Shown here piece by piece: positions 51,382 through 61,465 of a DNA stretch of 64,000 nucleotides. Each line of letters opens with the position of its first letter. Position 1 is the first letter of the stretch. Position numbers and translations under genes: made by a program. The notes under the pieces are model-generated. The model made no database searches and was not told the DNA's origin. It was given only the letters and a program-made list of their open reading frames with translations. The DNA is from CAWDDA01 sp963813345. GTDB taxonomy: Bacteria; Acidobacteriota; Blastocatellia; RBC074. The stretch spans positions 1 to 64,000 of the forward strand of contig CAWEYR010000007.1 in assembly GCA_963813345.1 (NCBI GenBank), given 5' to 3'.

Positions 51382-54300
51382 TCGTGGGCGTTTCCAGCGA
51401 TACGGACCTGGTCAGCGGGATGTTCAAAAGCACGCGAGTTCCCTTACCGGGAGAACTCACGAGCGTAAACTGGCCACCCAGCTTCTCGGCGCGCTCGCGC
51501 ATTCCGAGCAACCCATAGTGGCTGCCGTTGGATGAATGGATGTTTGTGGTAACGAAACCGCATCCGTCATCTTCGATCTCGACCTGCACACCGCGGCGGT
51601 CAAAGCTCAGCATCACCGACAAATGTTGCGGGGCGGCATGCCGCAGGGCGTTCTGTATCGCCTCTCGAATAATCATGAGCAGACTTCTTTCGCTTTCAGC
51701 CCCAAGAACGAGCGGCGCGCCGGAGCTTTCAAACCTGACTGGAATGCCCGTTTCCAGACTGAGCCGGCGGGTCAATTGAGAAATCGCCGCGACGAGTCCC
51801 TCGCCCTCACCCTGTCGAAGGTTCCACACCGCAAGCCGTGCTTCGTCCACAGTTGCCCGTACTTCGTTGCGCGCGCGATCCAGCAATTCATTGCCGATGC
51901 TCGGCGAAACTTCCTGAGCGCTTGAAGCGGCCTCGAGCAGCGCCGAAACACCGACACAACCTTGAATCAACGTGTCGTGCATCTCTCGGGCAAGGCGGTT
52001 CCGCTCGTCGAGCACGGCGGCAAAGCGCTGCCGCAAATTGCGCAGATGCAGCCTGTAACCGGCCCAGGCAAGGGTGAGCACAGTCAACCCGCATAGCGCA
52101 ATGAACCAACCGGTCTTGTAGAAATGCGGACGGCTTTCAATGCTCAAAGTTTGCTCCGCAGCATTCCGCGGATCATCCATTTCGTAAGCCACCACGTGAA
52201 AGGTGTAATTACCGGCCGGAATATTGGTGTAATAGGCGACACGCCGCTGCCCTGCATCCGTCCAATCCGGATCAAATCCCTCCATCTTATACTTGAACCG
52301 TATTCGGTCAGGTGATCGCAGACGGATTGCAGTGTAGTGCACTTCAAGTTTGCCGCGACCTGGCGCGAGGCTGAGACCACGATCGAACGGCACCACATGG
52401 TCGTCGGCAAGCACTTGCTCAATCAGTACTGGCGGCGCGCTGCGCTGGTCTACACCACCCGCATCGATGCGTACTGCGCCTTTTGTACTCGGGAACCAAA
52501 CCTCGCCCGAGGGTAGCAAGGCGCCTGCCGGTTGGACGCCGCCGTTCATTTGATTGGTGCTCAAGCCCTCGGCAGTGCTGTAGACGCGAACGGCCAACTG
52601 GCCTGAAGCCTGTCCGGCAAACGACTCGAGCTCACGCCGCGAGACAGCGACGATGCCACTCGGGCCGCTCATCCAGAGTTGCCCACGTGCGTCCTCGGCG
52701 ATGAAATGGATCTTGTTACTTGGCAATCCCACCTTTGTCGTAAATTGCGTCAGCGTGCCGTCGCCCAGCATGAACAAGCCCGCACCGTGTGTCCCTATCC
52801 AAAGCTTACCTTCGCTGTCTTCGTGCAGTGCCCAGATTTTCTGACCACGAAAACGATCGAGCAGCGGATCGTTTACAAATGTTCCTGCCCGCAGCCGGCT
52901 CAAGCCACCATCCGTCGCCACCCACAAACTGCCACCGCGATCCAGGAGAAGAGCACGAATACTGCTATAGACGAGACCATTTTCAATCTTGTAATTCTGA
53001 AACGCGCCATTCTGGAAGCGGCTGAGTCCGCCGTCGGTGCCTATCCAGATACCTCCATCGCGGTCTTCGCAGAAAGCGCGACTGAAGTCACTGACCAGTC
53101 CCTGCTCGACAGTGTAACGAACGACTTTGCCTTCGCTTAGACGAACGATTCCTTGTCCATCCGTACCGAGCCACAACGCATCGCGACTATCGCGAAACAC
53201 ATTGCGCACCGGCAAACGGTTCACGCCAGCCGGAAGCTGAACAGGCACGAGTGTCTCGCGCACGACGCGAAAGAGTTGGCCGTTCAAGGCCGTCACGAAA
53301 AGATCGCCTTTCGGGTCCTGATAGATTGTATTGATGCTTTGCAGCGCGCCATCGGACGTTGTAACCGTCCTGGCTACGCTTGGACTCAGGCGAAGCAAAC
53401 CGCCCTGCGTCCCAACCCAGATGTCATCTTCGCCATCCTCAAAGAGCGCCAGCACGTTGTTGTGCGGGAGCAATGAGGGCGCTGAAAAGTTGACGAAGCG
53501 GCCTCCTTCAAAACGCAACAAACCCTGACCGTAAGTGCCAACCCATAGCTGTCCACTGCGGCTTTCGTAGAGCGCACTGATATTGATGTTGCTGAATGTT
53601 CGGGGGGTAGTGAAAGGATTGACCTTGAACTGGTTTTTTCCGATGTCCGGATCAAGCCTTCTCAGGCCGGAGATGGTGCCGATCCATATTGCTCCGTCCG
53701 CGGTCTGTCGAATCGTGCGAATGCTGTTGTCAGCCTGGCTTTCATTGGACCTGTAGTACACCACGGACTTTCCGTCCAAAATCAACAGGCCCCATCCTCC
53801 GACCAGCAATCGTCCGGCGCGGTCTTCGCAAATCGTATGCACACTGATTGACGGCGCGCCATCTTTGCCATCCATTCGGCTGAGCGTTTCACCCTGCATT
53901 CGAAACAGTCCCGCATCTGTTCCCACCCAAAGCCGTCGAGCACTGTCTTCAAAGATGACCCTCACGAACCCGTTGGTCAGCCCTTCCGCAGCCCCGAAAA
54001 CTCGGAACACGCCGCGCTGATATCGGACAAGGCCGCCACCTTCCGTGCCCGCCCACAACGTGCCGTCGCTGGCGACGAGGAGTGAATAAACGCTGTCATC
54101 TTGAAAGGCAGGAGTATTCTCGCGGTTGAAGACGACGAACGAAGTGCCATCAAACCGCACCAGTCCGCCACTGGTGCCGATCCAAAGATAACGGTCAGGG
54201 GTTTGCGCCAGCGATTGCGCGAAGTCTTCAGGCAAACCGTCCACGCTGCGCCATACGCGGCGGCTATAGGCGAGCGCATCCGGCTCAGGTAGCTCAGCGC

Positions 54301-54403
54301 GTGTCGCGGGCGTTGGTTTTGGCGCGGCGCTAACAGTGGTCAGCAGAAGCAGCAGGATGCTTACACGCCGTAGCCCGGTGATGTAGTGATGTGCTTGACG
54401 CAA
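51356..54403 (-). CDS. propeller-domain sensor histidine kinase (NarX/LuxR-partner type)
   Basis: The 1,015-residue protein is intact. A signal peptide/anchor (VSILLLLLTTVSAAP) is followed by about 14 Reg_prop beta-propeller repeats (LWIGTSGGLVRFDGTSFVVF; LWVGTDAGLFRMQG), a Y_Y_Y domain (RFKYKMEGFDPDWTDAGQRR), one transmembrane helix (FIALCGLTVLTLAWAGYRLH), the HisKA_3 box RNRLAREMHDTLIQGCVGVS and an HATPase (IIREAIQNALRHAA, GLLGMRERAEKLGGQFTL). The periplasmic propeller probably senses a carbohydrate-like ligand, as in hybrid two-component systems. It follows the response regulator by 23 bases; the start is a TTG at 54403. The last residues (about PTMRVRCTGV) are encoded by palindrome B4. 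Confidence 0.92.
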   Translation of the reverse strand: MRQAHHYITGLRRVSILLLLLTTVSAAPKPTPATRAELPEPDALAYSRRVWRSVDGLPEDFAQSLAQTPDRYLWIGTSGGLVRFDGTSFVVFNRENTPAFQDDSVYSLLVASDGTLWAGTEGGGLVRYQRGVFRVFGAAEGLTNGFVRVIFEDSARRLWVGTDAGLFRMQGETLSRMDGKDGAPSISVHTICEDRAGRLLVGGWGLLILDGKSVVYYRSNESQADNSIRTIRQTADGAIWIGTISGLRRLDPDIGKNQFKVNPFTTPRTFSNINISALYESRSGQLWVGTYGQGLLRFEGGRFVNFSAPSLLPHNNVLALFEDGEDDIWVGTQGGLLRLSPSVARTVTTSDGALQSINTIYQDPKGDLFVTALNGQLFRVVRETLVPVQLPAGVNRLPVRNVFRDSRDALWLGTDGQGIVRLSEGKVVRYTVEQGLVSDFSRAFCEDRDGGIWIGTDGGLSRFQNGAFQNYKIENGLVYSSIRALLLDRGGSLWVATDGGLSRLRAGTFVNDPLLDRFRGQKIWALHEDSEGKLWIGTHGAGLFMLGDGTLTQFTTKVGLPSNKIHFIAEDARGQLWMSGPSGIVAVSRRELESFAGQASGQLAVRVYSTAEGLSTNQMNGGVQPAGALLPSGEVWFPSTKGAVRIDAGGVDQRSAPPVLIEQVLADDHVVPFDRGLSLAPGRGKLEVHYTAIRLRSPDRIRFKYKMEGFDPDWTDAGQRRVAYYTNIPAGNYTFHVVAYEMDDPRNAAEQTLSIESRPHFYKTGWFIALCGLTVLTLAWAGYRLHLRNLRQRFAAVLDERNRLAREMHDTLIQGCVGVSALLEAASSAQEVSPSIGNELLDRARNEVRATVDEARLAVWNLRQGEGEGLVAAISQLTRRLSLETGIPVRFESSGAPLVLGAESERSLLMIIREAIQNALRHAAPQHLSVMLSFDRRGVQVEIEDDGCGFVTTNIHSSNGSHYGLLGMRERAEKLGGQFTLVSSPGKGTRVLLNIPLTRSVSLETPTMRVRCTGV

Positions 54404-54426
54404 GCCAGTATTGATTATGATCAGGA

Positions 54427-55060
54427 TTAAGGCAGACGCACAATGCCGCGCTGCAGAGCTGCGACTGTTGCTTGCGTGCGATCACTGACATTGAGACGAC
54501 TGAGAATGATGTTCACATGCCATTTGACCGTCGCCTCGCTGATCCCGAGCTCGTCGCCGATCTCGCGGTTACTGCGGCCGTTGACGATCAACTCCAGAAC
54601 TTCGAGCTCGCGGGCGCTCAGTTCCGAGTGCGGTGGGCGCTCAGCCAGACTCTTTGATACTGAAGCCGGGATGAATTTCAAGCCGGAATGCACCTTGCGA
54701 ATCGCGCTGGCCAGGTCGTTATGCGACATGCCTTTCAACAGATAAGCCTGCGCGCCGGCTTCGAGTGCCCGATGTATGTCTTCATCACCCTCGTAAGTTG
54801 TGAGGACAATGAACCGGACCTTCGGATTCATTTTTCGAATCGCGCGAATCGCCTCGACGCCGCTCATTCCCGGGCAGCCGCAAATCCATAAGTACTACAT
54901 CGGCAGCGTGGCGCGCGCAAACGGTACACGCCTCTTCGCCCGAACCGGCTTCTGCCACTACGACCATATCGGGTCGCAATCCTATGATGGCAGCCAGTCC
55001 GAAGCGCACGACGGGGTGATCGTCCACGAGGATGACGCGAATTGGAGCTGAATCAGACAT
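54427..55060 (-). CDS. NarL/LuxR-family response regulator, frameshifted once
   Basis: About 211 residues. Receiver: PIRVILVDDHPVVRFGLAAI with acceptor Asp in VLMDLRLPGMSG, which spans the frame change near 54870 (one extra base in CCCGGG). Output domain: ELSARELEVLELIVNGRSNR, EIGDELGISEATVKWHVNII, the LuxR-type helix-turn-helix. It is the cognate partner of the downstream propeller kinase (23 bases apart). DNA targets are not visible, but the adjacent glycoside hydrolase gene upstream is a natural candidate. Confidence 0.9.
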
Positions 55061-55066
55061 AGCTCT

Positions 55067-55183
55067 GTATGGAGTTCGAGGGTACGTAGTACCGCCTTGA
55101 GCGCGGAATCTTCAGACGTGCGAATGTCACTCTCTGAAGATTCGCGCCTGCAAGGCGGTACAACGCTACCCTGAACTCCATAC
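55067..55183. repeat. nested palindrome: element B5 inside element D3
   Basis: Outer arms GTATGGAGTTC (55067-55077) and GAACTCCATAC (55173-55183) are family D; between them lies a family-B element with GGTACGTAGTACCGCC (55081-55096) and GGCGGTACAACGCTACC (55154-55170). The outer right arm reaches the stop codon of the glycoside hydrolase. Confidence 0.9.
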
Positions 55184-57271
55184 TACCGCTCGACCTTGAT
55201 TTCGTACCAGGTCGTGACTTGTTCTCCAAGCGACACTCTGAAGCCTTCCGGCGTTTTCGTGGCAGCCACCGGAACGCCTATGCGCTGCCCACGCCCATCG
55301 AGCGCGGCGATGGTCACGCCACGCGCAACCTCCAGGTTGCGTATTAACAACTGTCCCTTCACCGGCTCGATCAGCGTCGGCGAGGTTCCCCATTGCGTTA
55401 ACACCGACCGCGTCTCATTCCATTCGGCGCCGCTATTCGTCACTGCCGCGCCTGCTGTCAGCAACATTCGGCTCGAACGCGCGATCGGTTTGTCATCAAG
55501 CGCACTCAGCGTCAGGCTCGCGAATCGATTGTTAATCTCCGGCACAAGATGACGCAACTTCTTCCCGTGTGCTTTGACAAAGCCGATTTGAGCCTGCGTG
55601 CGCTCAGTGTCCACGGTGACGAGGCCGCCCACTCTCCTGTGATACCGACCAACTCAGTTCGTTGGTGTCTGACACTAACGGATCAGTATCGCGCCATTCA
55701 ATCTTCTCCGTTGGTTTGCCGTCCAGCGTGGCAATGCGCGAGCCATGCCGCAAAGGCAGCGAGAGTGGAAAGCCGGGGGTGAAATACGGCCTCTCCTCCC
55801 GCGGCAAGCGCACGCTGTCCTGAACCTGCCTGCGCGAATACGATCTTTCGACCACCTGCCGTGCCGCACGCACATCGCCGCGAACAAACATCAATGCTCC
55901 CGCTGCAAGCTGAGGCATCTTTACCGGATTGTGCGAAATGTCAAAAGGGTCACCCATCTGTGGCTTCCATTCAGCCGTTGCTTTTGGCTCGAAGGTATAC
56001 CAGAAGATGCCGTCCCAGTCCTGTAACGCCGCATACGCGGCCAGAATCGGAATTCCCTCTCTGGCATAGTCATTGGGAAACGGATTATTGACCTCGCTCA
56101 CCGTGTAGGGCTTGCCAGCAAACGCCGTGCGCGAAAGCTCGACCACAGTCGAGTTGTTCGGGTCGTTGACCATTGGTGTGTTTGGGATGCCGCGCGGGCC
56201 CGGATGCTGCCAGTAAGTGTGCCCATCCACAATATCCAGCAGCGATGTCGACGCCAGAAGCGGATAGCTGCTGCCGCTGTGGCTGTGATCCGCTGTAGCG
56301 ACAAGAGGCGCTTTCACTTTGAGCGTATCCCTCAGGTAGGCCCGCATATCTTCGAAATAACGCCGCTCCATCTCCATGAAGAACTCGAGCTCAGTATAGA
56401 AACGCTCCGGAGGCGCGCTTGCAGTATCTCTTCCCTGCAACCGCGGAATGGGTTCACCAGCTTGAACACCGGCGATCGACTGCAGTCTTGTCAATTCGGC
56501 AGGGCTGCGTTTCTGCTTCAACCATGCGTTGTAAATATCGAGCAGGTCTTTGTCGTAGGCAGGCGTAGGCGCGCGAAACCCGACGTAGAGCGCGTTTTCA
56601 TTGAGTAGCTCGACGGTGGCAACCGCCGGTTCATTGCGGTATTCCGTCTTTGTGTACGGGTTCACGTGCGTCAGAAGTTGCCTGGCATAATCCTTCTGCA
56701 ATTCGATCAGGCGCGTGTCGTAGAGAGTGATCCCTTTGCCCCAACGAATCTTGTCGGCATCTTTGACGCCATCACCGGCCTTGTACGACCTGCCGACATT
56801 CAAGTTCAGATTGGTGTAGATGCCGCGCTTTTTCAGCTCCGCGATCCAGAAATCGAGCCGATCGAGTTGTTGCGCGTCGAACGATCGTGTGTCATCGCGA
56901 GTTGAGTCAATTAACCCGCGCGGCGTGGCGAGGTCGAGAAAGTGCAGCCGCACACAGTTGACGCCAAATCGGGCCAATGTAGCTGCCCAGATGACAGCGT
57001 CTTCCTTCGATGGAAGCATCGTGGAGCCTTTGCTCCAATCCGTGATGTTGACACCCCAAAGTCGCAGCCGCTTGCCGTCGCCCGTGACCAGATGACCACC
57101 CGCGACTCGAACAAAGCCACTCTTTCCGGCGGGCGCGTCGAGCAAGGATGAAAGATCGATCACGGACGCCGCGCCGTTACGGTGATCGAGCACAAAAGGC
57201 TTCATCCCCGTGTCAGGCACGGATTGCAGGGTCAATGCAGAGATAAGAATAATCAGGAATAAGTTATGCAT
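55183..57271 (-). CDS. secreted glycoside hydrolase (clan-A, GH5-like), frameshifted once
   Basis: About 696 residues from ATG 57271, beginning with a signal peptide (MHNLFLIILISALTLQSVPD). The TIM-barrel part reads GKRLRLWGVNITDWSKGSTM, ARFGVNCVRLHFLDLATPRG, ELKKRGIYTNLNLNVGRSYK; the acid/base Glu is in VATVELLNENALYVGF and the probable nucleophile Glu in KPYTVSEVNNPFPNDY. A C-terminal beta-rich domain follows, with the frame changing near 55620 (SWSVSQESGG into LVTVDTERTQAQIGF). It is a predicted exported enzyme on beta-linked glycans; the exact GH family and substrate are not certain. It is upstream of the response-regulator/kinase pair. Confidence 0.78.
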
Positions 57272-57348
57272 AGCAGTTTGCGAGCCTCCGGAGTGGACCC
57301 GAAGTATAAGGAAACCAATCCAGCTGATCACCAAACAAAAGTTGGGTG

Positions 57349-57500
57349 CCTGGGAGCGCCGCCTGGGAGCGCCGGCCTCCGGCCGGCCCCGAGCCGCGAA
57401 GCGTGCGAGTCGTCGGCACGAGTCCTTGTGCTGAAGACTCGCACGCTTCGCGGCTCGGGGCCGGTCGGAGGCCGGCGCTCCCAGGCGCGGCGCTCCGCCA
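57349..57500. repeat. palindromic element A4
   Basis: The best-preserved family-A copy besides A1: arms GGGAGCGCCGGCCTCCGGCC and GGTCGGAGGCCGGCGCTCCC, with inner CCGAGCCGCGAAGCGTGCGA mirrored by TCGCACGCTTCGCGGCTCGG. An extra GGGAGCGCC is stacked on the left and GGCGCTCCG on the right. It lies between the divergent glycoside hydrolase and TonB receptor genes. Confidence 0.9.
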
Positions 57501-57679
57501 ATTCTTGACCCCCCAACTTTCGTTGGGTGTCCAAATCGTCGAATGCCACTACAATCGGGCTCAGCTGGGATAAGTCTCAAACCTGCGGTGTGTTTCAAAA
57601 GTCCACTGAGTCTGCTTCAAAGCTCAGGCAATGTACCGCGCTCAAAGCCAAATTCTGTTGGTTGAGGAGGATGCCTACC

Positions 57680-60600
57680 ATGAGAGTCGTACTGGCTACG
57701 CTATCTCTGTTATTGCTGACGACAGCGACGCTTGCCCAGAGTGATCGCGGGACGATCACGGGCACGATAAAAGACCCGGCAGATGCCGTGGTTGTAGGCG
57801 CCACCGTCATCGCCCGGAACCTTGGAACTGGCGCGGAGCACAGGACCGTGACTACGGAGACCGGCAACTACACGCTCTCCTCGCTCCCGGCCGGTGAGTA
57901 TGAGCTGCAAGTCGAGACGGCAGGTTTCAAGAAGTATGTTTCCCAGGGTGTAAGAGTGCAGCTCAATCAGACGACTCGGATCAATGCAACGCTCGAGGTT
58001 GGTTCGGCGTCCGACACGGTTATGGTCACCGGTCAGTCACCGTTGCTGAAGACTGAGAATGCAGAACAGAGCACCAACATCAGCGGCGAGCTGTTCAATT
58101 CGCTGCCGCTCAATTTTGCCGCAACCAACGCGATACGCGGCTGGTTGAGTTTTATTCAGCTTGCCCCCGGCGTGTCCGGCACTACTCAAACAGCGAGCGT
58201 CAACGGGGCGCCGGCTGGTTCATTCAAGATCTATCTCGAAGGCCAGGATGTGACCAGCACCAACGACACGGTGTGGACAAGCACGGTCGCAGCCGCCTCA
58301 GTCGAAACCATCGGCGAATTCTCGATACAGACTAACAATTTCGCTCCTGAGTTTGGCCAGGTACTCGGCGGTGTGTTCAACTTCACAACCAAGTCGGGCA
58401 CGAACCAGTTTCACGGAAGTGCATACGAGTATCTGACCAATGAATACTTCAACGCCTACCGTCCTCTCTCGACTCCTTTCGCCTCGAGTCCGCGCCCGGC
58501 AAAGTCACTCGACCGGAAACACGATTACGGATTCTCGATTGGAGGGCCAATCTGGATACCGGAGAAAGTCTTCGGACCGGCGAGCTATGATGGCCGTAAC
58601 AAGACATTCTTCTTCTTCAATATTGAAAGGTACCGCAATGTCACGCGCTCGTCGGGGAGCCTCGCAACCGTGCCGACAGAAGCTTACCGGCGTGGTGATT
58701 TCAGTGCAGCGCTGACCGGACGCCAGCTGGGGACGGACGTGCTCGGCCGTCCGATCATGGAGAATGCGATCTATGATCCACGCACGACTCGCACGGTGAC
58801 TGTCAATGGCACGCAAAGCATCGTCCGCGATCCGTTCCCGAACAATGTGATTCCGATTTCATTGCTCGACCCGGTAGCGCTCAGAATTCAGGACATGATC
58901 CCGAGACCGGACAATAACGAGCTGCTCAACAACTGGGACCCGAGGATTCCGAACCAGCGCTATCAGCAGATACCGAGCGTTAAGATAGATCACAGCTTCA
59001 ACGAACGGTCCAAACTTTCGGGTTACTGGTCGCTTGAAGACACAACGCAGATTACGGGCGCTGATGGTTTGCCGATTCCGATTACCGGACGTCGCGATCA
59101 GGAGATCTACGGCCATACCGTGCGGATAAATCTGGACCAGACACTGACGCCCACATTCCTGCTTCATCTGGGAGCGGGCTACCTGCGTTTTCACAACCCT
59201 GACAGCGCGCCTGAAGAGGTGATCACCTACGATGCGGTTGGTGGAATCGGCTTCAAAGGCGCGTCGACCGTTCCATCCGGCTTCCCGAGGATCGTCGGAC
59301 CAGGTCTCGGCAATCTTCAGGGCAACCGCGGCGGCATGAGCGCCATGGGACCGACGCAGGCCAACAAGTTCTGGAATGACAAGCTGACTGCAGTTGCCAA
59401 CGCGAGCTGGATTCGTGGCAACCACAGCTACAAATTCGGCGGGGAATTCAAGCAGGAGGTATGGAGCGACGTCAACTTCACCGCAGCTCAGGGACGCGTC
59501 GCATTCAGCGAAGCTCAGACCGCTTTGCCATATCTGCAGAATACTACGGTGGGCGGTGGAAGCATCGGCTATCGCTACGCAAGTTTCCTGCTGGGTCATG
59601 GAATCACTGGCACCGTCTCCGCAACAAAGCAGATACAGTGGCGAAAGAAGGCTATCAGCCTCTACGGTCAGGATTTCTGGAAGATCACACCGAAGCTGAC
59701 GATGTCTTACGGAGTGCGTTGGGACTACGCCGGACAGGGCAACGAGCTTCATCACCGCGCGAGCCAGATCGGATTGACGACGCCGAACCCATCTGCTGGA
59801 GGATTGCCCGGCGCATTTATTTACGAAGGCGATGGGGACAAGCGATGCAACTGCTCATTCACTGACACCTACCCTTATGCCTTTGGGCCGCGGATCGGCA
59901 TCGCATATCAATTCAATCCGAAGACAGTGTTGCGTGCCGGGTGGGGTGTCAGCTACAGCCAGCTGGGCAATTGGTGGTATGTCACAGGCGGCTCGCCGAC
60001 ACTTGGGCTCGGTTTCAATTCGATTGATTTCAGCAATCCGGCGTTCGGACAGCCGGCGGTCCTGCTCAAGGATGGGCTGATTTACAATTCGGCAGACCTT
60101 TACACGGCGAGCCTTGATCCTGGCATCCGGCCGCTGCCCGGGCAGACGAGCAGTTTCGGCGACTTCTGGTGGGGCGTCATTCAGGATCGCAACGGTGGCC
60201 GTCCAGGGCGTGTCAACCAATGGAATGTCGCGGTGCAGCGCGAGCTTTTCAGGAATCTCGTAGTCGAGATCGCCTACGTTGGCAATCGAGGCGTCTGGCT
60301 CGAGGCGAACGAGCTTGTCAACGTGAATGCCATAAACCCCACGCGCCTGCGTGCCCTCGGCATTGATATAACAAATGCTGCTGACCGCACGTTGCTGACT
60401 TCGCGCATCGATTCGGCGTTGGCAGCACAGCGCGGCTTCAAAGCGCCGTATGCGGGCTTCCCGGGGAGCGCAACTGTGGCGCAGTCGCTGCGTCCGTTCC
60501 CGCAGTTCAACGACAGGCTGGGTGTGCGCTGGGCACCGCTTGGTAACAACTGGTACGACTCGCTGCAGGTGACTTTGACCAAGCGTTACTCGCAAGGACT

Positions 60601-61328
60601 CGAGATGTCGGCAGCCTACACGTGGCAAAAGGAACTGGTGCTCGGAAGCGGCGGCAATCCGGGACTGTCCGGACCAGCCACTAACAATGTTTTCGATCGA
60701 GACTCGCAGAAGTCGCTCGCTGGGAGCTCACAGCCGCACATCTTCGTAGCCGGCTTCAGCTACACCACACCCCGCTGGGGCGAGAACGCGTGGGTAAGGC
60801 AGTTGCTTGGCAACTGGACGATTGGCGGATTGGTGCGCTACGCGAGTGGCGCGTTGATCCAGACGCCCAACTCCAACAACAATCTTGCAGTCGCTGCTCG
60901 GGCAGGGTGTTACTACGCGCCGGAACCGCGTCGAGGGACAGCCGCTATTCCTGAATGACCCGAATTGCAAATGCATTGATCCGCGACAGAATCTCGTATT
61001 GAACCCTGCGGCCTGGTCTGACGCGGCGCCGGGGACATTCGGTTCTTCACCCGGGTTCTATAATGACTATCGCTGGCAGCGCCAGGTATCGGAGAATCTG
61101 AACATTGGACGCCGATTCCCGATCAAGGAAGGAATGGCGTTCGAGTTGCGCGGGGAATTTTTCAATGTGTTCAACCGGCTGAATCTGCCTGGGCCGGCAT
61201 CCGGCAATCCGACAGCTTCGGTGACGCGGAACGCGGCAGGCGAATTGAGCGGCGGGTTCGGCTACATCAACCCGAACAACGTTGGCGGCCAGCGTAACGT
61301 TCAGCTCGTAGCGCGGTTCGAGTTCTGA
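57680..61328 (+). CDS. TonB-dependent receptor with carboxypeptidase-like regulatory domain, frameshifted once
   Basis: About 1,216 residues. ATG 57680 is chosen because GAGGAGG lies 9 bases upstream; ATG 57671 is too close to it. Signal peptide MRVVLATLSLLLLTTATLAQ, then a CarboxypepD_reg-like domain (GTITGTIKDPADAVVVGATV; YTLSSLPAGEYELQVETAGF), a plug (SVNGAPAGSFKIYLEGQDVT), and a long beta-barrel ending in a C-terminal phenylalanine (VQLVARFEF), the outer-membrane signature. The frame changes near 60945. Oar-like receptors of this type are abundant in Acidobacteriota and import or bind polymers such as oligosaccharides. It precedes a multiheme cytochrome gene. Confidence 0.9.
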
Positions 61329-61362
61329 TACTTGCGTCGCCGTGCGCGACAAGGCTAAGCCT

Positions 61363-61404
61363 AAAGCTTGAAACTCGAACCTCTTCGTTCAAGTTCAAGC
61401 TTTT
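61363..61404 (+). terminator. rho-independent terminator of the TonB receptor gene
   Basis: Arms AAAGCTTGAAACTCGAAC and GTTCAAGTTCAAGCTTT, followed by TTTG. The stem is imperfect but is followed by a short U-tract, and it lies 35 bases after the stop codon. The arms resemble family D inner sequences (AAGCTTGAACT). Confidence 0.6.
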
Positions 61405-61465
61405 TGCTCCTGCTCCGACCATCGGCATGGAGGCAGTTTTGATTCAGCCCGCACGACGCCGCGGA

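Noticed and set aside
57272..57598. Longer N-terminus of the glycoside hydrolase, open to 57598
   Set aside because: The extension is translated palindrome A4; the signal peptide starts at ATG 57271.
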